From Bifidobacterium polysaccharolyticum (lineage in GTDB: Bacteria > Actinomycetota > Actinomycetes > Actinomycetales > Bifidobacteriaceae), in NCBI RefSeq assembly GCF_016101585.1, contig NZ_JACFQG010000003.1, positions 276,019-340,018 on the forward strand: a stretch of DNA of 64,000 bases. Reading direction: 5' to 3'. The translations under genes and the position numbers were made by a program. Under the pieces are notes generated by a model. That model made no database searches. It was not told the origin of the DNA and saw only the letters and a program-made list of their open reading frames with translations. Within the stretch, counting starts at the first letter, position 1, and each line of letters opens with the position of its first letter. Of this stretch, positions 35,325 to 43,796 are shown one piece after another.

Positions 35325-36725
35325 ATGCATAAGCTATTTCGGCTTTCGGATAATAATACCACAGTCTCTACGGAAGTGGTAGCAGGCATCACCACCTTCT
35401 TTGCCATGGCCTACATCATTGTGGTCAATCCTTCGGTGCTTTCCACGGCGGGCATGCCCTGGGGTGCCGTCTTTCTCGCCACTCTGATCGCTGCGATCAT
35501 CGGCACCCTGATCATGGGACTGGTGGCCAACGTGCCCTACGGCGTGGCGCCAGGAGTCGGGCTGGATGCCTTCTTCACCTTCACCGTGGTCAAGGGGCTG
35601 GGCTTCACCTGGCAGCAGACCATGTGCATGGTCTTCCTGTGCGGCCTGATCAACATCCTGGTCACGGCCACCAAGCTGCGCAAGATGATCATCCAGGCCA
35701 TTCCGCCCCTGCTTCAGCACGCCATCGGCGGCGGCATCGGCGTCTTCATCGCCTATGTGGGTCTGCTCAATGTGGGCATCATCAAGTTCACACCCGACAA
35801 GACCTCGGCAGCAGGTGCCAACCCTGGACTGACCACCTTCAACACACCAGGAGTCATCCTCTTCGTCATTGGCTTGTTGCTGACCGTCTTCCTCCTGATC
35901 TTCAAGTTCAAGGGTCATTTGGGCTTCATCAACAAAGGTGCCTTTGTCATCGCCATCATCGCGGTCACGCTGCTGGGCATTCCCATGGGGGTCACCAGCA
36001 TGGCCAAGTCGGTCGATCTGGGCCAGGCCTGGTCACAGCTGCCGCAGACCTTCCTGGCCATTTTCAGTCCGGAGGGCTTCCCTGCTCTCTTCTCTGACCC
36101 GGCCAAGCTGCCAGTGGTTCTGGTGACCATCTTCGCCTTCTCCCTGTCGGACACCTTCGACACCATCGGTACCTTTGTGGGCACCGGCCGGCGCTCAGGC
36201 ATCTTCTCCGCCGAAGACGAGCAGGCTCTGGAAACCGGTCGTGGTTTCAGCTCCAAGATGGACAAGGCCCTGTTCGCCGATGCCACCGCAACCTCCATCG
36301 GCGCCCTCTTCGGCACCTCCAACACCACTACCTATGTGGAGTCTGCAGCGGGCATTGCAGCTGGTGGCCGAACCGGACTGACCTCGGTGGTCATCGCCGC
36401 CTGCTTTGCGCTCAGTGCCGTCTTCGCCCCCTTGATTTCGGCCGTGCCATCGGCGGCCACCGCACCCGTCCTGGTCATTGTGGGTTGCATGATGATGAGC
36501 TCCTTCGCTGAGATCGAGTGGGGCGAGCTGTCTGAGGCCATTCCGGCCTTCTTCACGGCCATCTTCATGGGCTTCGCCTACTCCATCTCCTATGGCGTGG
36601 CTGCCGGTTTCATCACCTACTGCCTGACCATGGTCTGCAAGCGCAAGGGCAAGGAGGTCCACCCCATCATCTGGGCGGTCTCGGCCCTCTTCATCCTGGA
36701 CTTCGTTCTCCAGGCCGTGCTCTAG
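35325..36725 (+). CDS. NCS2 purine/pyrimidine permease, AzgA-like
   Basis: A 466-residue transporter of the AzgA-like branch of the NCS2 family, importing adenine, guanine or hypoxanthine. The N-terminal FRLSDNNTTVSTEVVAGITTFFAMAYIIVVNPSVL is characteristic, with GVAPGVGLDAFFTF near 68 and FSLSDTFDTIGTFVGTGRRSG near 267 (substrate and helix-break regions). About 12-14 membrane segments. AAGGA lies before the ATG. The 219-nt leader was inspected for a purine riboswitch and did not match. A hairpin follows at 36828. Confidence 0.9.
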   Translation: MHKLFRLSDNNTTVSTEVVAGITTFFAMAYIIVVNPSVLSTAGMPWGAVFLATLIAAIIGTLIMGLVANVPYGVAPGVGLDAFFTFTVVKGLGFTWQQTMCMVFLCGLINILVTATKLRKMIIQAIPPLLQHAIGGGIGVFIAYVGLLNVGIIKFTPDKTSAAGANPGLTTFNTPGVILFVIGLLLTVFLLIFKFKGHLGFINKGAFVIAIIAVTLLGIPMGVTSMAKSVDLGQAWSQLPQTFLAIFSPEGFPALFSDPAKLPVVLVTIFAFSLSDTFDTIGTFVGTGRRSGIFSAEDEQALETGRGFSSKMDKALFADATATSIGALFGTSNTTTYVESAAGIAAGGRTGLTSVVIAACFALSAVFAPLISAVPSAATAPVLVIVGCMMMSSFAEIEWGELSEAIPAFFTAIFMGFAYSISYGVAAGFITYCLTMVCKRKGKEVHPIIWAVSALFILDFVLQAVL

Positions 36726-36827
36726 AACAGAAATTCAGCCTATCGTATCTGTCCCGATTGTGTAGGTTGTGATCTTAGCGATCTGCAGACTGGGAAGGCT
36801 GATAGGGAAAGCTAGACATGAGACCGC

Positions 36828-36866
36828 AGTGAAGCTCCGCCACGTGTGTAGTGGCGGAGCCTCACT
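36828..36866 (+). terminator. Terminator of the purine permease gene
   Basis: A 10-bp perfect core stem (GCTCCGCCAC at 36834-36843 with GTGGCGGAGC at 36851-36860) is extended by AGTGA / TCACT after one mismatch. It lies about 100 nt beyond the permease stop codon, with only a short T run. Confidence 0.7.
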
Positions 36867-37362
36867 TGTTCATGCTCTGATGAGAAGTGATTTTCCAAGA
36901 AGGTGTCCCTGTATCTGCTTCTGTGGGTCAGCTCTCGTTTCGATCGACCATCTTTGCTTAGTGTTTCAACGTGCTGTCGACTGGCCATCAGACCGGTGGC
37001 TGCATGTGGCGATTCCGACATGAAAGATCAAGCGACGATGCTTAAGTGAATTATGAGTGCAATAGTCTCGTCGCTGGGTTCTAGAGCCTTATCATGCTTC
37101 CATGAGATGTCTACAGTCGTGAGGTCCATGAAGTCGTTGTCTTGCTAGTAGAGAGACAGCTGGTTCCAATGGGTCATCGGGCACCGTGGAAAGATGAAAT
37201 GCTTCGTTTAATCGGGGAGAGACACTGGGTCAGGGGAGCAAACCGTCAATGCACCATACGCTAATCCTTGGTCCTTGTCGACCATCCTCTTGGTCTTAGA
37301 TTCAGTAAATCTGGAGAAGATGATCAAAACGGCCTGATTATTCTGGATCATTATTGGTTCGT
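36867..37362. other. Gene-free intergenic stretch
   Basis: About 500 bp between the permease terminator and the terminator of the G5/transglycosylase gene. It has lower GC than its flanks and no ORF with codon bias, signal or family match. Its 5S/SRP/tmRNA/RNase P signature sequences were not seen. It may hold decayed coding sequence or an unrecognised small RNA. Confidence 0.5.
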
Positions 37363-37404
37363 GTAAAAAATCCCCGGCAGACTGGTGGAAGTCTGCCGGG
37401 GATT
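37363..37404 (-). terminator. Terminator of the G5/transglycosylase gene
   Basis: A 15-bp perfect stem (37369-37383 with 37390-37404; 6-nt loop) followed on the minus strand by a T-rich run (the plus strand reads AAAAAA at 37365-37370). It lies 27 nt after the stop codon of the minus-strand gene. Confidence 0.92.
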
Positions 37405-37430
37405 CTTGGTTTAGGCCGTGTGAAAACGGA

Positions 37431-38438
37431 TCAGTACCAGTTGGATGCCTGGGATTGAGCCCAAGCACCACAAGGGGTCCCATAACGGCCCTGGATATAG
37501 CCCAGTCCCCAAACAATCTGGGTATGAGCATCAGTCTGCCAGTTGGGACCGGCCGAGGCCATCTTGCTGCCGGGCAATGCCTGAGGAATGCCATAAGCGC
37601 CTGATGGGTTGGATGCGTTGGTTCGCCAGCCGGACTCCTTATTCCACAGCTGCACCAGGCAGGTGAACTGGTCTTCTCCCCAGCCGCGGGAGGTGACCAG
37701 ACCGTGGGCGATGCTTTGGGCTTCGCCCACAGGGACTGTAGTGGTGGTCGAGCCGGCCTGTGCGGGGGTGCCACCGCCGGTGCCCACAAGGACCACCTTG
37801 TCGACGGGGACCGTCTTGACGAAAGAGGCGAAGATGTTGCTGGTCAGATGCTTGTTGCCGGCTGCGGTGACCAGGCTAGTGGTCTCCATGACTCCGTTCT
37901 GTCCCTCCGTCTTGACCTTGGTGGTCCCCGCCGGGAGGGAGTCGGTCTTCTCTTCAATGGTGTTGAAGGGGATGGGCGACTCGTCCGTTTTGACCTGGGC
38001 GCCGGCCCGGTCGATACGGATGACGGTCTTCTCATCGACACGAGTGGTCAGAGAGGGTGTGATCTGGTCTCCAGGCTGCAGAGTGATGTCCCCGGCCTCC
38101 AGCACGGATTTGACATCGGTGAAGCCAGTGCCCAGGACCACCTTGTTCTTCCCGTTGATCTGCACACTCACATAGGAGGTGTTCGCGTTAGCGCCGCCCG
38201 CACCGTTGCGGATGGCCTGCCTGGTGCTGCCGCGGGACACCGTGTTTACATCTTGAGTGGCTGAATAGGATGTCACGCCTGACTTGGCCGAGTTTTCAGT
38301 GGATGTGTAGAAGTCGCGCGAGACGAAGCCTGCGCCAACGACCATGCCGAGAACAGTGACACCGGCAGCCAACCGCAGCCACTGACGCTTGGTCAGAGCC
38401 TTGACCGCACTCATCCGTCCTCTACGGTGGTTCGCCAT
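37431..38438 (-). CDS. G5-domain lytic transglycosylase (Rpf-like)
   Basis: A 335-residue secreted peptidoglycan enzyme. A signal or anchor helix (residues 21-39) is followed by a DUF348/ubiquitin-like region (about 88-145), a G5 domain (about 155-225, with EEKTDSLPAGTTKVKTEGQNG), a Ser/Thr linker and a C-terminal lysozyme-like transglycosylase domain (about 240-335). Its catalytic glutamate is Glu268 in WNKESGW, followed by NPSGAYGIPQALPGSKM. The order matches actinobacterial Rpf-type factors. CAGAGGAG precedes the ATG. A promoter and a structured leader lie upstream; a strong terminator follows. Confidence 0.9.
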   Translation of the reverse strand: MANHRRGRMSAVKALTKRQWLRLAAGVTVLGMVVGAGFVSRDFYTSTENSAKSGVTSYSATQDVNTVSRGSTRQAIRNGAGGANANTSYVSVQINGKNKVVLGTGFTDVKSVLEAGDITLQPGDQITPSLTTRVDEKTVIRIDRAGAQVKTDESPIPFNTIEEKTDSLPAGTTKVKTEGQNGVMETTSLVTAAGNKHLTSNIFASFVKTVPVDKVVLVGTGGGTPAQAGSTTTTVPVGEAQSIAHGLVTSRGWGEDQFTCLVQLWNKESGWRTNASNPSGAYGIPQALPGSKMASAGPNWQTDAHTQIVWGLGYIQGRYGTPCGAWAQSQASNWY

Positions 38439-38467
38439 TACTCTCCTCTGTTGGACCGACAGATCCT

Positions 38468-38533
38468 CAGTGATCAGTCGACTTAACGCTTCCTATCGAC
38501 CTCATGCTTCCGGTAAGACCGAAAGGGTCACTG
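38468..38533 (-). promoter_or_regulatory. Structured 5' leader element of the G5/transglycosylase gene
   Basis: In the mRNA sense, CAGTGA and TCACTG close a 66-nt element that contains two inner hairpins (GACC/GGTC and GTCGA/TCGAC). It lies between the promoter and the ribosome binding site. It does not match the c-di-AMP (ydaO) riboswitch known upstream of rpf genes in other actinobacteria. Confidence 0.35.
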
Positions 38534-38548
38534 GACAAACACATCACT

Positions 38549-38577
38549 ACTTTAGTGCAAATCGGCCGTGGAGCCAA
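38549..38577 (-). promoter_or_regulatory. Sigma-70-type promoter of the G5/transglycosylase gene
   Basis: On the minus strand TTGGCT (38577-38572), a 17-nt spacer and TAAAGT (38554-38549) form a good promoter. It predicts a leader of about 100 nt. It overlaps the 3' noncoding side of the upstream trxA gene by a few bases only. Confidence 0.65.
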
Positions 38578-38587
38578 CTTGACCGAC

Positions 38588-38932
38588 TCAGGCCTGTGCC
38601 GGGGTTGACAGATCGGCCTTGCGTGCCTGGTCGATCAGGTCGTCCAGATCCGAAGACCTGAGCGCACCGGCCTGCTTGAAGATAATCTGGCCCTGCTTGG
38701 TGATCATCAGCGTGGGCACCGCTTGGATGTCGGCAGCTGCAGCCAGATCCTGGTTCTGGTCGATGTCCACCTTACCGAAGACGATGTCGGAGTTGGCCTG
38801 CGAAGCCTTCTCGAAGATGGGGCCGAAGGCCTTGCAGGGTCCGCACCAGGTGGCCCAGAAGTCAATCAGCACCAGGTCGTTGTCCTTGATGGTTTGTTCG
38901 AAGTTTTCCGAAGTAATAGTCGTGGTGGCCAT
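38588..38932 (-). CDS. trxA: Thioredoxin
   Basis: A 114-residue cytoplasmic disulfide reductase. The active site WCGPC lies at residues 28-32 (FWATWCGPCKAFGPIF); KVDIDQNQDLAAAADIQAVPTLM holds the cis-proline. AAGGAG sits 7 nt before the ATG at 38932, which is preferred to an open-frame start at 38998. It is monocistronic and divergent from the DUF4916 gene. Its transcript runs toward the G5 gene. Confidence 0.95.
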   Translation of the reverse strand: MATTTITSENFEQTIKDNDLVLIDFWATWCGPCKAFGPIFEKASQANSDIVFGKVDIDQNQDLAAAADIQAVPTLMITKQGQIIFKQAGALRSSDLDDLIDQARKADLSTPAQA

Positions 38933-39091
38933 GATAACGCTCCTTGAAGTCGTTTGACTGTCGCGCGGGAAGCTCCCGTGCTTAGCAACCGCTTTCAATC
39001 ATCAGCATTCCATCAAGGCTGGAGAAAGCGCACGAATATGCTCTGGGTGGAGATGTCCGCCGGGGTCCCGCGGGCGGTCAAGCCTGGTGCG

Positions 39092-39097
39092 GATAAT
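39092..39097 (+). promoter_or_regulatory. -10 box of a leaderless transcript (DUF4916 gene)
   Basis: GATAAT ends 6 nt before the ATG at 39104 (spacer GGAGCC). It is preceded by TGCG, close to an extended -10. The -35 region is weak. Confidence 0.5.
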
Positions 39098-39103
39098 GGA
39101 GCC

Positions 39104-39733
39104 ATGCCAGTGCTGAACGACGAGATTCCCGATGATGACGACTTCGATGCCGATCGCGACCGTGGCGCCTTCTCACATATCACCCCAGAGGACTTCAATC
39201 GGGGTTTTTCGGGCTCGAATCCCCCCGGATGGCTGGATCGTGACTCCATCGACCGTGCTCGGCGCTGCCTGCCCATGCCCTATGTGGAGGTAGTTCCGGT
39301 TCGCGTGGACGACATGAGTGCAGTCACCCAGGTGGGTACCCTTCTGCGCGTGGATGATCAGGGCAACATCGAGCGCACCCTGATCACCGGACGGATTCTC
39401 TATCACGAGACCATCAGGGAGGCTCTGGCCAGAAACATCGCCAAGGATCTGGGCCAGTTGGCCCTGCCCATGCTGCCTGCCAGCCCGCAGCCTTTCACCG
39501 TGGCTGAGTTTTTCCCCACGCCAGGGGTTTCGGAGTACTACGATCCGCGCCAGCATGCCATCGCGCTGTGCTATCTGGTGCCGGTGGCCGGGGACTGCAA
39601 GCCCCAGGACGAGACCCTGGATGTGGAGTGGATTGATCCCAAGGGGGACATGCTGGAGCCCTTCATGAGCCAGATGCCCGGCGGGCATGGCAAGGTGCTG
39701 ATGGGCGCCCTGACCTGGGCTGGTGCACTGTGA
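39104..39733 (+). CDS. DUF4916 Nudix-like protein
   Basis: A 209-residue protein of the actinobacterial DUF4916 family, which has a Nudix-like fold. Residues 1-30 are very acidic (DDDDFDADRDR). The family core includes LPMPYVEVVPVRVDD near 55, GTLLRVDDQGNIERTLITGRILYHETIREAL near 75-105, and VAEFFPTPG near 130. A canonical Nudix box is not obvious, so catalysis is uncertain. The start at 39104 has GATAAT 6 nt upstream, implying a leaderless transcript. The alpha/beta hydrolase gene begins 23 nt after its stop. Confidence 0.75.
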   Translation: MPVLNDEIPDDDDFDADRDRGAFSHITPEDFNRGFSGSNPPGWLDRDSIDRARRCLPMPYVEVVPVRVDDMSAVTQVGTLLRVDDQGNIERTLITGRILYHETIREALARNIAKDLGQLALPMLPASPQPFTVAEFFPTPGVSEYYDPRQHAIALCYLVPVAGDCKPQDETLDVEWIDPKGDMLEPFMSQMPGGHGKVLMGALTWAGAL

Positions 39734-39756
39734 ATCGCGAATCCTTGGAGGCGGGC

Positions 39757-40614
39757 ATGACCATTGCCAATACCGTATATCGTCATGGGGAGGGGCTGCC
39801 GCTGGTCCTGGTCCATGCTTTCCCTGTGGACCACCACATGTGGGATCGGTGCGCGGCCTCGCTGATTGCTCAAGCGGATCGTGCGGGTATGACCCCCTTC
39901 TCTGTCTATGCTCCGGATATGCCGGGAGCAGGCGAATCCCCCCTGCCTGGGCCGGCTTCCTGTGGTCCGGAAGATTCCGATGGCGCCCTTCCCGGCGCAT
40001 TGGATGCCATGGCTCAAGCCTTTGTGGGCATGATCGCCGCCACGGGAGCGCAGAAGGCCATCTGGGTCGGACTTTCCATGGGAGGCTATCTGGTCGAGGC
40101 CGTAGCCAGGCTTCATCCGCAGATGGTGGCCGGGCTTGCCCTATGTGACACCACCATGCTGGCTGACCGTCCGGCCTCCCGTGCCAACCGGCTGCGGATC
40201 GCCCGAACCTGTGAGGTGGAGGGGACGCTTGATCCGGTCATGCACTTCGCCAGGCCCCAGGAGGGCGATTCCACGGTCAAGCGTTCGCCAGCCTTCGTGC
40301 GGACCATGACCGAATGGATACAGTCCCAGGATCCCCGGGGCATCGCCTGGCGGGAGCGGATGGCTGCAGGCCGCCCGGATCAGAGCGATCTGGCCGGCCG
40401 CATCACGGTGCCCGTGGCCCTGGTCAGCGGCCGCTGCGATCCTTCCAGCCCTCCAAGCACCATGGAGCCGCTGGCTCAGACTATGCGTCAGGCCGGAACC
40501 GACGTTACTTTTACCGCCATTGACGACTGCGGACACTTCAGCGCCGTCGAGCATCCGGATCAGGTGGCCGCCGCCTTGCTGAACCTGGTTCGTCGCGCGG
40601 GGAGGCAGTCATGA
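39757..40614 (+). CDS. Alpha/beta-fold hydrolase
   Basis: A 285-residue serine hydrolase. It opens with LVLVHAFPVDHHMWDRC (oxyanion-hole loop), then the nucleophile elbow GLSMGGYLVEAV (Ser near residue 110), an aspartate in VSGRCDPSSPP and a histidine in DDCGHFSAVEHP. The ATG at 39757 with TTGGAGG upstream is preferred to a GTG at 39730. ATGA overlap couples it to nudC. Substrate unknown; it may be an esterase or lactonase. Confidence 0.85.
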   Translation: MTIANTVYRHGEGLPLVLVHAFPVDHHMWDRCAASLIAQADRAGMTPFSVYAPDMPGAGESPLPGPASCGPEDSDGALPGALDAMAQAFVGMIAATGAQKAIWVGLSMGGYLVEAVARLHPQMVAGLALCDTTMLADRPASRANRLRIARTCEVEGTLDPVMHFARPQEGDSTVKRSPAFVRTMTEWIQSQDPRGIAWRERMAAGRPDQSDLAGRITVPVALVSGRCDPSSPPSTMEPLAQTMRQAGTDVTFTAIDDCGHFSAVEHPDQVAAALLNLVRRAGRQS

Positions 40615-41648
40615 GCGATTCCGGGACGGTCTTCTCCCCGCTGGCACTTACTGGACCCCTGCCCTTCCTGCCCTTGGCTCAGGGAGATGTGGATTATGAC
40701 ACGGCGTCTCGGCAGCAGCCCGGGCTGCTTGACCACCTGCTGGACCAGGACGGCACTGGGGTCATCCTGGTACGGGGCGACAGGGTGGCTGTGCCCAGGG
40801 GCAAGGGGGTTCTGGCCGGCCGAACTGGGGCCAGCATCCGTCTGGCCACCCTGCCCGCTGCATATTTGCGAGGTCCTTTGGCGGGCTCGACGGACCGGTT
40901 CGAGCTGCCCTGCTACTACCTGGGGAAGGCCGGCCAGCAGGCCTGGCTGGCCCTGGATCTGAATCTTGTCTGTGCACATCGGGCTGTCCAGGCCCCTCTT
41001 CGTGATCTGGCTCAGGCTGCGGATCAGCGCTTTGACTGGCTTGCCCTGCGTGAGTATGCCCCACATGGTCGTCCGCGCCAGGTGGGCCTGGCAACCTGTG
41101 CGGTCGCTCTGTCCATATGGCATGAACGCCAGGCCTTCTGCCCTCGATGTGGTGCACCGGTCCATCCTTGTCAGGCCGGATGGGCTCAGATTTGCCAAGG
41201 GAATGCATCAGGGGACAAACACACGCTCTTTCCCCGCATTGAGCCTGCAGTGATCATGGCTGTTGTGGACGGTCGCGATCGGCTTCTGCTCCAGCACAAC
41301 CGGAAGTGGGCTCCTGGCTTTCGCTCGGTCACTGCAGGATTCGTCGAGGCTGGGGAGAATCTGGAGCATGCAGTCCGACGGGAGACCATGGAAGAGGTGG
41401 GCCTGAACCTAGGCGAGATGCGGTATCTGGGCTCCCAGCCCTGGCCCTTCCCCTCATCGCTGATGGTGGCTTTCAGAGCCAGATCCCTGAATACGAATAT
41501 CCGAGTGGACGGTGAGGAGACCGATGAGGCCAACTGGTTCACACGGGAGGAATTCGGGGCTGCTCTGGCCTCGGGCCGGTTGCGCATACCCCAGGCGGCC
41601 AGTGTGGCCAGGTACATGATTGAGCAGTGGTACGGCAGCGAGCTCTGA
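40611..41648 (+). CDS. nudC: NADH pyrophosphatase NudC
   Basis: A 345-residue NAD(H) diphosphatase, also able to remove NAD caps from RNA in characterised homologues. It has an N-terminal domain, a zinc ribbon starting FCPRCGAPVHPCQAG (two of the usual four metal-binding Cys are clear), and a Nudix domain: PRIEPAVIMAVVDGRDRLLLQ, the Nudix box starting GFVEAGENLEHAV and ending RETMEEVGL, and the SQPWPFPSSLMVAF motif specific to NudC. Start overlaps the upstream gene by ATGA. Confidence 0.93.
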   Translation: MSDSGTVFSPLALTGPLPFLPLAQGDVDYDTASRQQPGLLDHLLDQDGTGVILVRGDRVAVPRGKGVLAGRTGASIRLATLPAAYLRGPLAGSTDRFELPCYYLGKAGQQAWLALDLNLVCAHRAVQAPLRDLAQAADQRFDWLALREYAPHGRPRQVGLATCAVALSIWHERQAFCPRCGAPVHPCQAGWAQICQGNASGDKHTLFPRIEPAVIMAVVDGRDRLLLQHNRKWAPGFRSVTAGFVEAGENLEHAVRRETMEEVGLNLGEMRYLGSQPWPFPSSLMVAFRARSLNTNIRVDGEETDEANWFTREEFGAALASGRLRIPQAASVARYMIEQWYGSEL

Positions 41649-41728
41649 TTCATTGGGGTGGTGTTGCACCCCCGGACCTGGTCTTGCCGTAAGATATTTC
41701 AAGGACTGTAAGCAGCGAAAGGTGTGTT

Positions 41729-43333
41729 ATGGCTATGGAGGAGCAAGAAGAGTCCCGTATCTCTGATGTCGACCAGGCTGAAACAGTGACCATGCCGCCG
41801 ACGATGGGCAACGGGCCTGATCCTGTGGACCTCTTTGCCGACGAGGAAGCAGAGCGGGCCTTCGGCGCAGGTGTCAGTCATAAGGCTCCTTCGAGCGGTC
41901 ATCGGGGACGTACCATCCTGGCTCTGTTGCTTTTGGCTGTGCTGATTCTGGTGGGTTGCTGGTTTGGCGTCCGTGCCTTCTTCCGCGATCGGGTGGCCCC
42001 TGGCGTCACCCTGGGAGGGCAGGTCATGATGGGCCGGACCAAGGACCAGGTCAAGCAGATCGTCGATCGACAGGTACGTGACTCCCAGGTGGAGATCAAG
42101 GGTGAAGGCACATCCGCCAGGGCGGGGCTGAAAGACCTGGGCGTAAGCGTGGATTCGGATGCAACGGTCACCAAGATCATGGATGCCAAGGGCTCCGCAG
42201 GCCTCTCCCGGCTGAACCCTTTCCACGGCGAGGCTGTGCCGCTGGTGGCCGAGCGGGATCAGCTGGCCATGGACAAGTATCTGACTGAACATTTCATCCC
42301 CCGCCAGGACCGTTCCGCTCCCTCAACCATCGTTTTCGATCAAGGTGCGCACGCCTTCCGGGCCCAGGAAGGTCGCAGCGGTAAGGCGCCTGAGTTGGGC
42401 CGCGTGCAGGATGCCGTCTCCTCCTTGATAGACAAGCCCGGCAGGCGTCTGGCCGTAGGGATGGTCTACAAGGATGTGGCCATGCCCATCAGCCTGGACA
42501 CTGCCAATAAGGTGGCCTCTCAAGCCAACCAACGACTGGCCAAGGATCTGGTCATCAAGGGTGCTGATAATGACCTCATGACCATTCCTGCCGCCACCGT
42601 GGCCACCTGGGTCAAGCCAGTTACCGATCTGGACAAGGGGACCATGGAGCTGGGCTTCGATCGGCAGGCCATCAACCAGTATCTGGACCAGGAGCTGGCC
42701 CGGCAACTGAACAGGGATATGGTTACCGCCGTCAATGTCAAGAACACCAAGGGCGATGTGGTGGCCGAGACCACCAAAGGAGTGGACGGTGTCCGGGTCA
42801 AGGACGTGTCCGCCACTGCAGACTTGGTTGTCAAGGCATTGGAACAGGGCGATACGAACCCAGTACAGGCGAGCGCCGAGATCACACCCCACAAGGAGCA
42901 GACCCGTGTGGCCCGCTACGACGTGCCGGACGGCGACATGTGGATTCAGGTCAACCTCAGTGACCAGACCGCCACCGCCTACCACGGCACCACCCAGGTC
43001 AAGACCTTCCCCATATGCTCAGGCAAACCCGCTGACGGGAGATGGTCCGACACCGGCACCTTCTTCATTTATCTGCGCTATCCGGTTCAGACCATGCGCG
43101 GGGATGGCTACGTTTTGCCCAATATCACATGGGTCTCCTACTACAACGGCGATGAGGGCTTCCACACGGCCAATTGGAACTCTACCGGCATCGCCAAGGG
43201 CGACCCTGCCCTATACGGATCCCACGGCTGCATCAATATGTATGAGCAGGATGCCAAGTGGGTCTTTGACAACGCTCCGATCGGGACCATGGTCAAGGTG
43301 GTGGGACAGGCTCCGTCGGGTTCGGCCCGCTAG
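41729..43333 (+). CDS. L,D-transpeptidase (YkuD) with PG-binding region
   Basis: A 534-residue cell-wall cross-linking enzyme. A cytoplasmic tail (1-54) leads to one transmembrane helix (about 57-80), then repeated PG4-type peptidoglycan-binding domains (about 95-395) and a C-terminal YkuD domain (about 405-534). The catalytic site is HGC in YGSHGCINM (Cys501) with the preceding GFHTANW histidine. It forms 3-3 links in peptidoglycan. GAAAGG lies before the ATG. No neighbouring gene is obviously functionally linked. Confidence 0.9.
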   Translation: MAMEEQEESRISDVDQAETVTMPPTMGNGPDPVDLFADEEAERAFGAGVSHKAPSSGHRGRTILALLLLAVLILVGCWFGVRAFFRDRVAPGVTLGGQVMMGRTKDQVKQIVDRQVRDSQVEIKGEGTSARAGLKDLGVSVDSDATVTKIMDAKGSAGLSRLNPFHGEAVPLVAERDQLAMDKYLTEHFIPRQDRSAPSTIVFDQGAHAFRAQEGRSGKAPELGRVQDAVSSLIDKPGRRLAVGMVYKDVAMPISLDTANKVASQANQRLAKDLVIKGADNDLMTIPAATVATWVKPVTDLDKGTMELGFDRQAINQYLDQELARQLNRDMVTAVNVKNTKGDVVAETTKGVDGVRVKDVSATADLVVKALEQGDTNPVQASAEITPHKEQTRVARYDVPDGDMWIQVNLSDQTATAYHGTTQVKTFPICSGKPADGRWSDTGTFFIYLRYPVQTMRGDGYVLPNITWVSYYNGDEGFHTANWNSTGIAKGDPALYGSHGCINMYEQDAKWVFDNAPIGTMVKVVGQAPSGSAR

Positions 43334-43360
43334 GAGCACTTGCTGCGGCAGACGGCCGAG

Positions 43361-43366
43361 TAGGCT
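43361..43366 (+). promoter_or_regulatory. -10 box of a leaderless transcript (gcvH)
   Basis: TAGGCT ends 6 nt before the gcvH ATG (spacer GGAACC). TTGCTG at 43340-43345 could serve as -35 with a short 15-nt spacer. Confidence 0.45.
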
Positions 43367-43372
43367 GGAACC

Positions 43373-43786
43373 ATGAGTGATGAACACAGTGATGGGACTT
43401 CCCGTTTGGACGTGCCCGAACACCTGCGGTATTCCCAGGATCATGTCTGGATCGACCCCAGCCAATCCCCGGCGCCCATGGGCGTGACCGAGTATGCGGC
43501 GGACCAGCTGGGAGACCTGGTTTTTCTGGACTTGCCCGAAACCGGCACACACGTCGATGCCGGCGATGAGGTCATTGAGTTGGAGTCCTCCAAGGCTGTT
43601 GAGCCGGTGGTCTGTCCAGTGGCGGGTACTATCGCCTACGTCAACAGGGCGGCCTCGGACGATCCGGAGGTCATCAACTCCGACCCCTATGGGGAAGGCT
43701 GGATAGCCAAGATCGACCTGGAAGACGATGAGCCCGACTTGATGAGCGCCGAGGAGTACGGTCAGCTGCTGAAGAGCCTGAACTGA
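43373..43786 (+). CDS. gcvH: Glycine cleavage system H protein
   Basis: A 137-residue lipoyl-domain protein. The conserved core has HVWIDPS, VGVTEYAADQLGDLVFLDLPETGT and the lipoyl lysine Lys74 in ELESSKAVEPVV. In the full system H shuttles the aminomethyl group between GcvP and GcvT, but neither is in this window. It may be a target of the lipoate ligase at 49.5 kb. Its ATG is leaderless. The App1-type gene begins 10 nt after the stop. Confidence 0.92.
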   Translation: MSDEHSDGTSRLDVPEHLRYSQDHVWIDPSQSPAPMGVTEYAADQLGDLVFLDLPETGTHVDAGDEVIELESSKAVEPVVCPVAGTIAYVNRAASDDPEVINSDPYGEGWIAKIDLEDDEPDLMSAEEYGQLLKSLN

Positions 43787-43796
43787 CGGTTTAGCT

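Noticed and set aside
38439..38590. Possible c-di-AMP (ydaO) riboswitch upstream of the G5/transglycosylase gene
   Set aside because: The diagnostic conserved loops of ydaO were not found, although the leader is structured and is reported separately.
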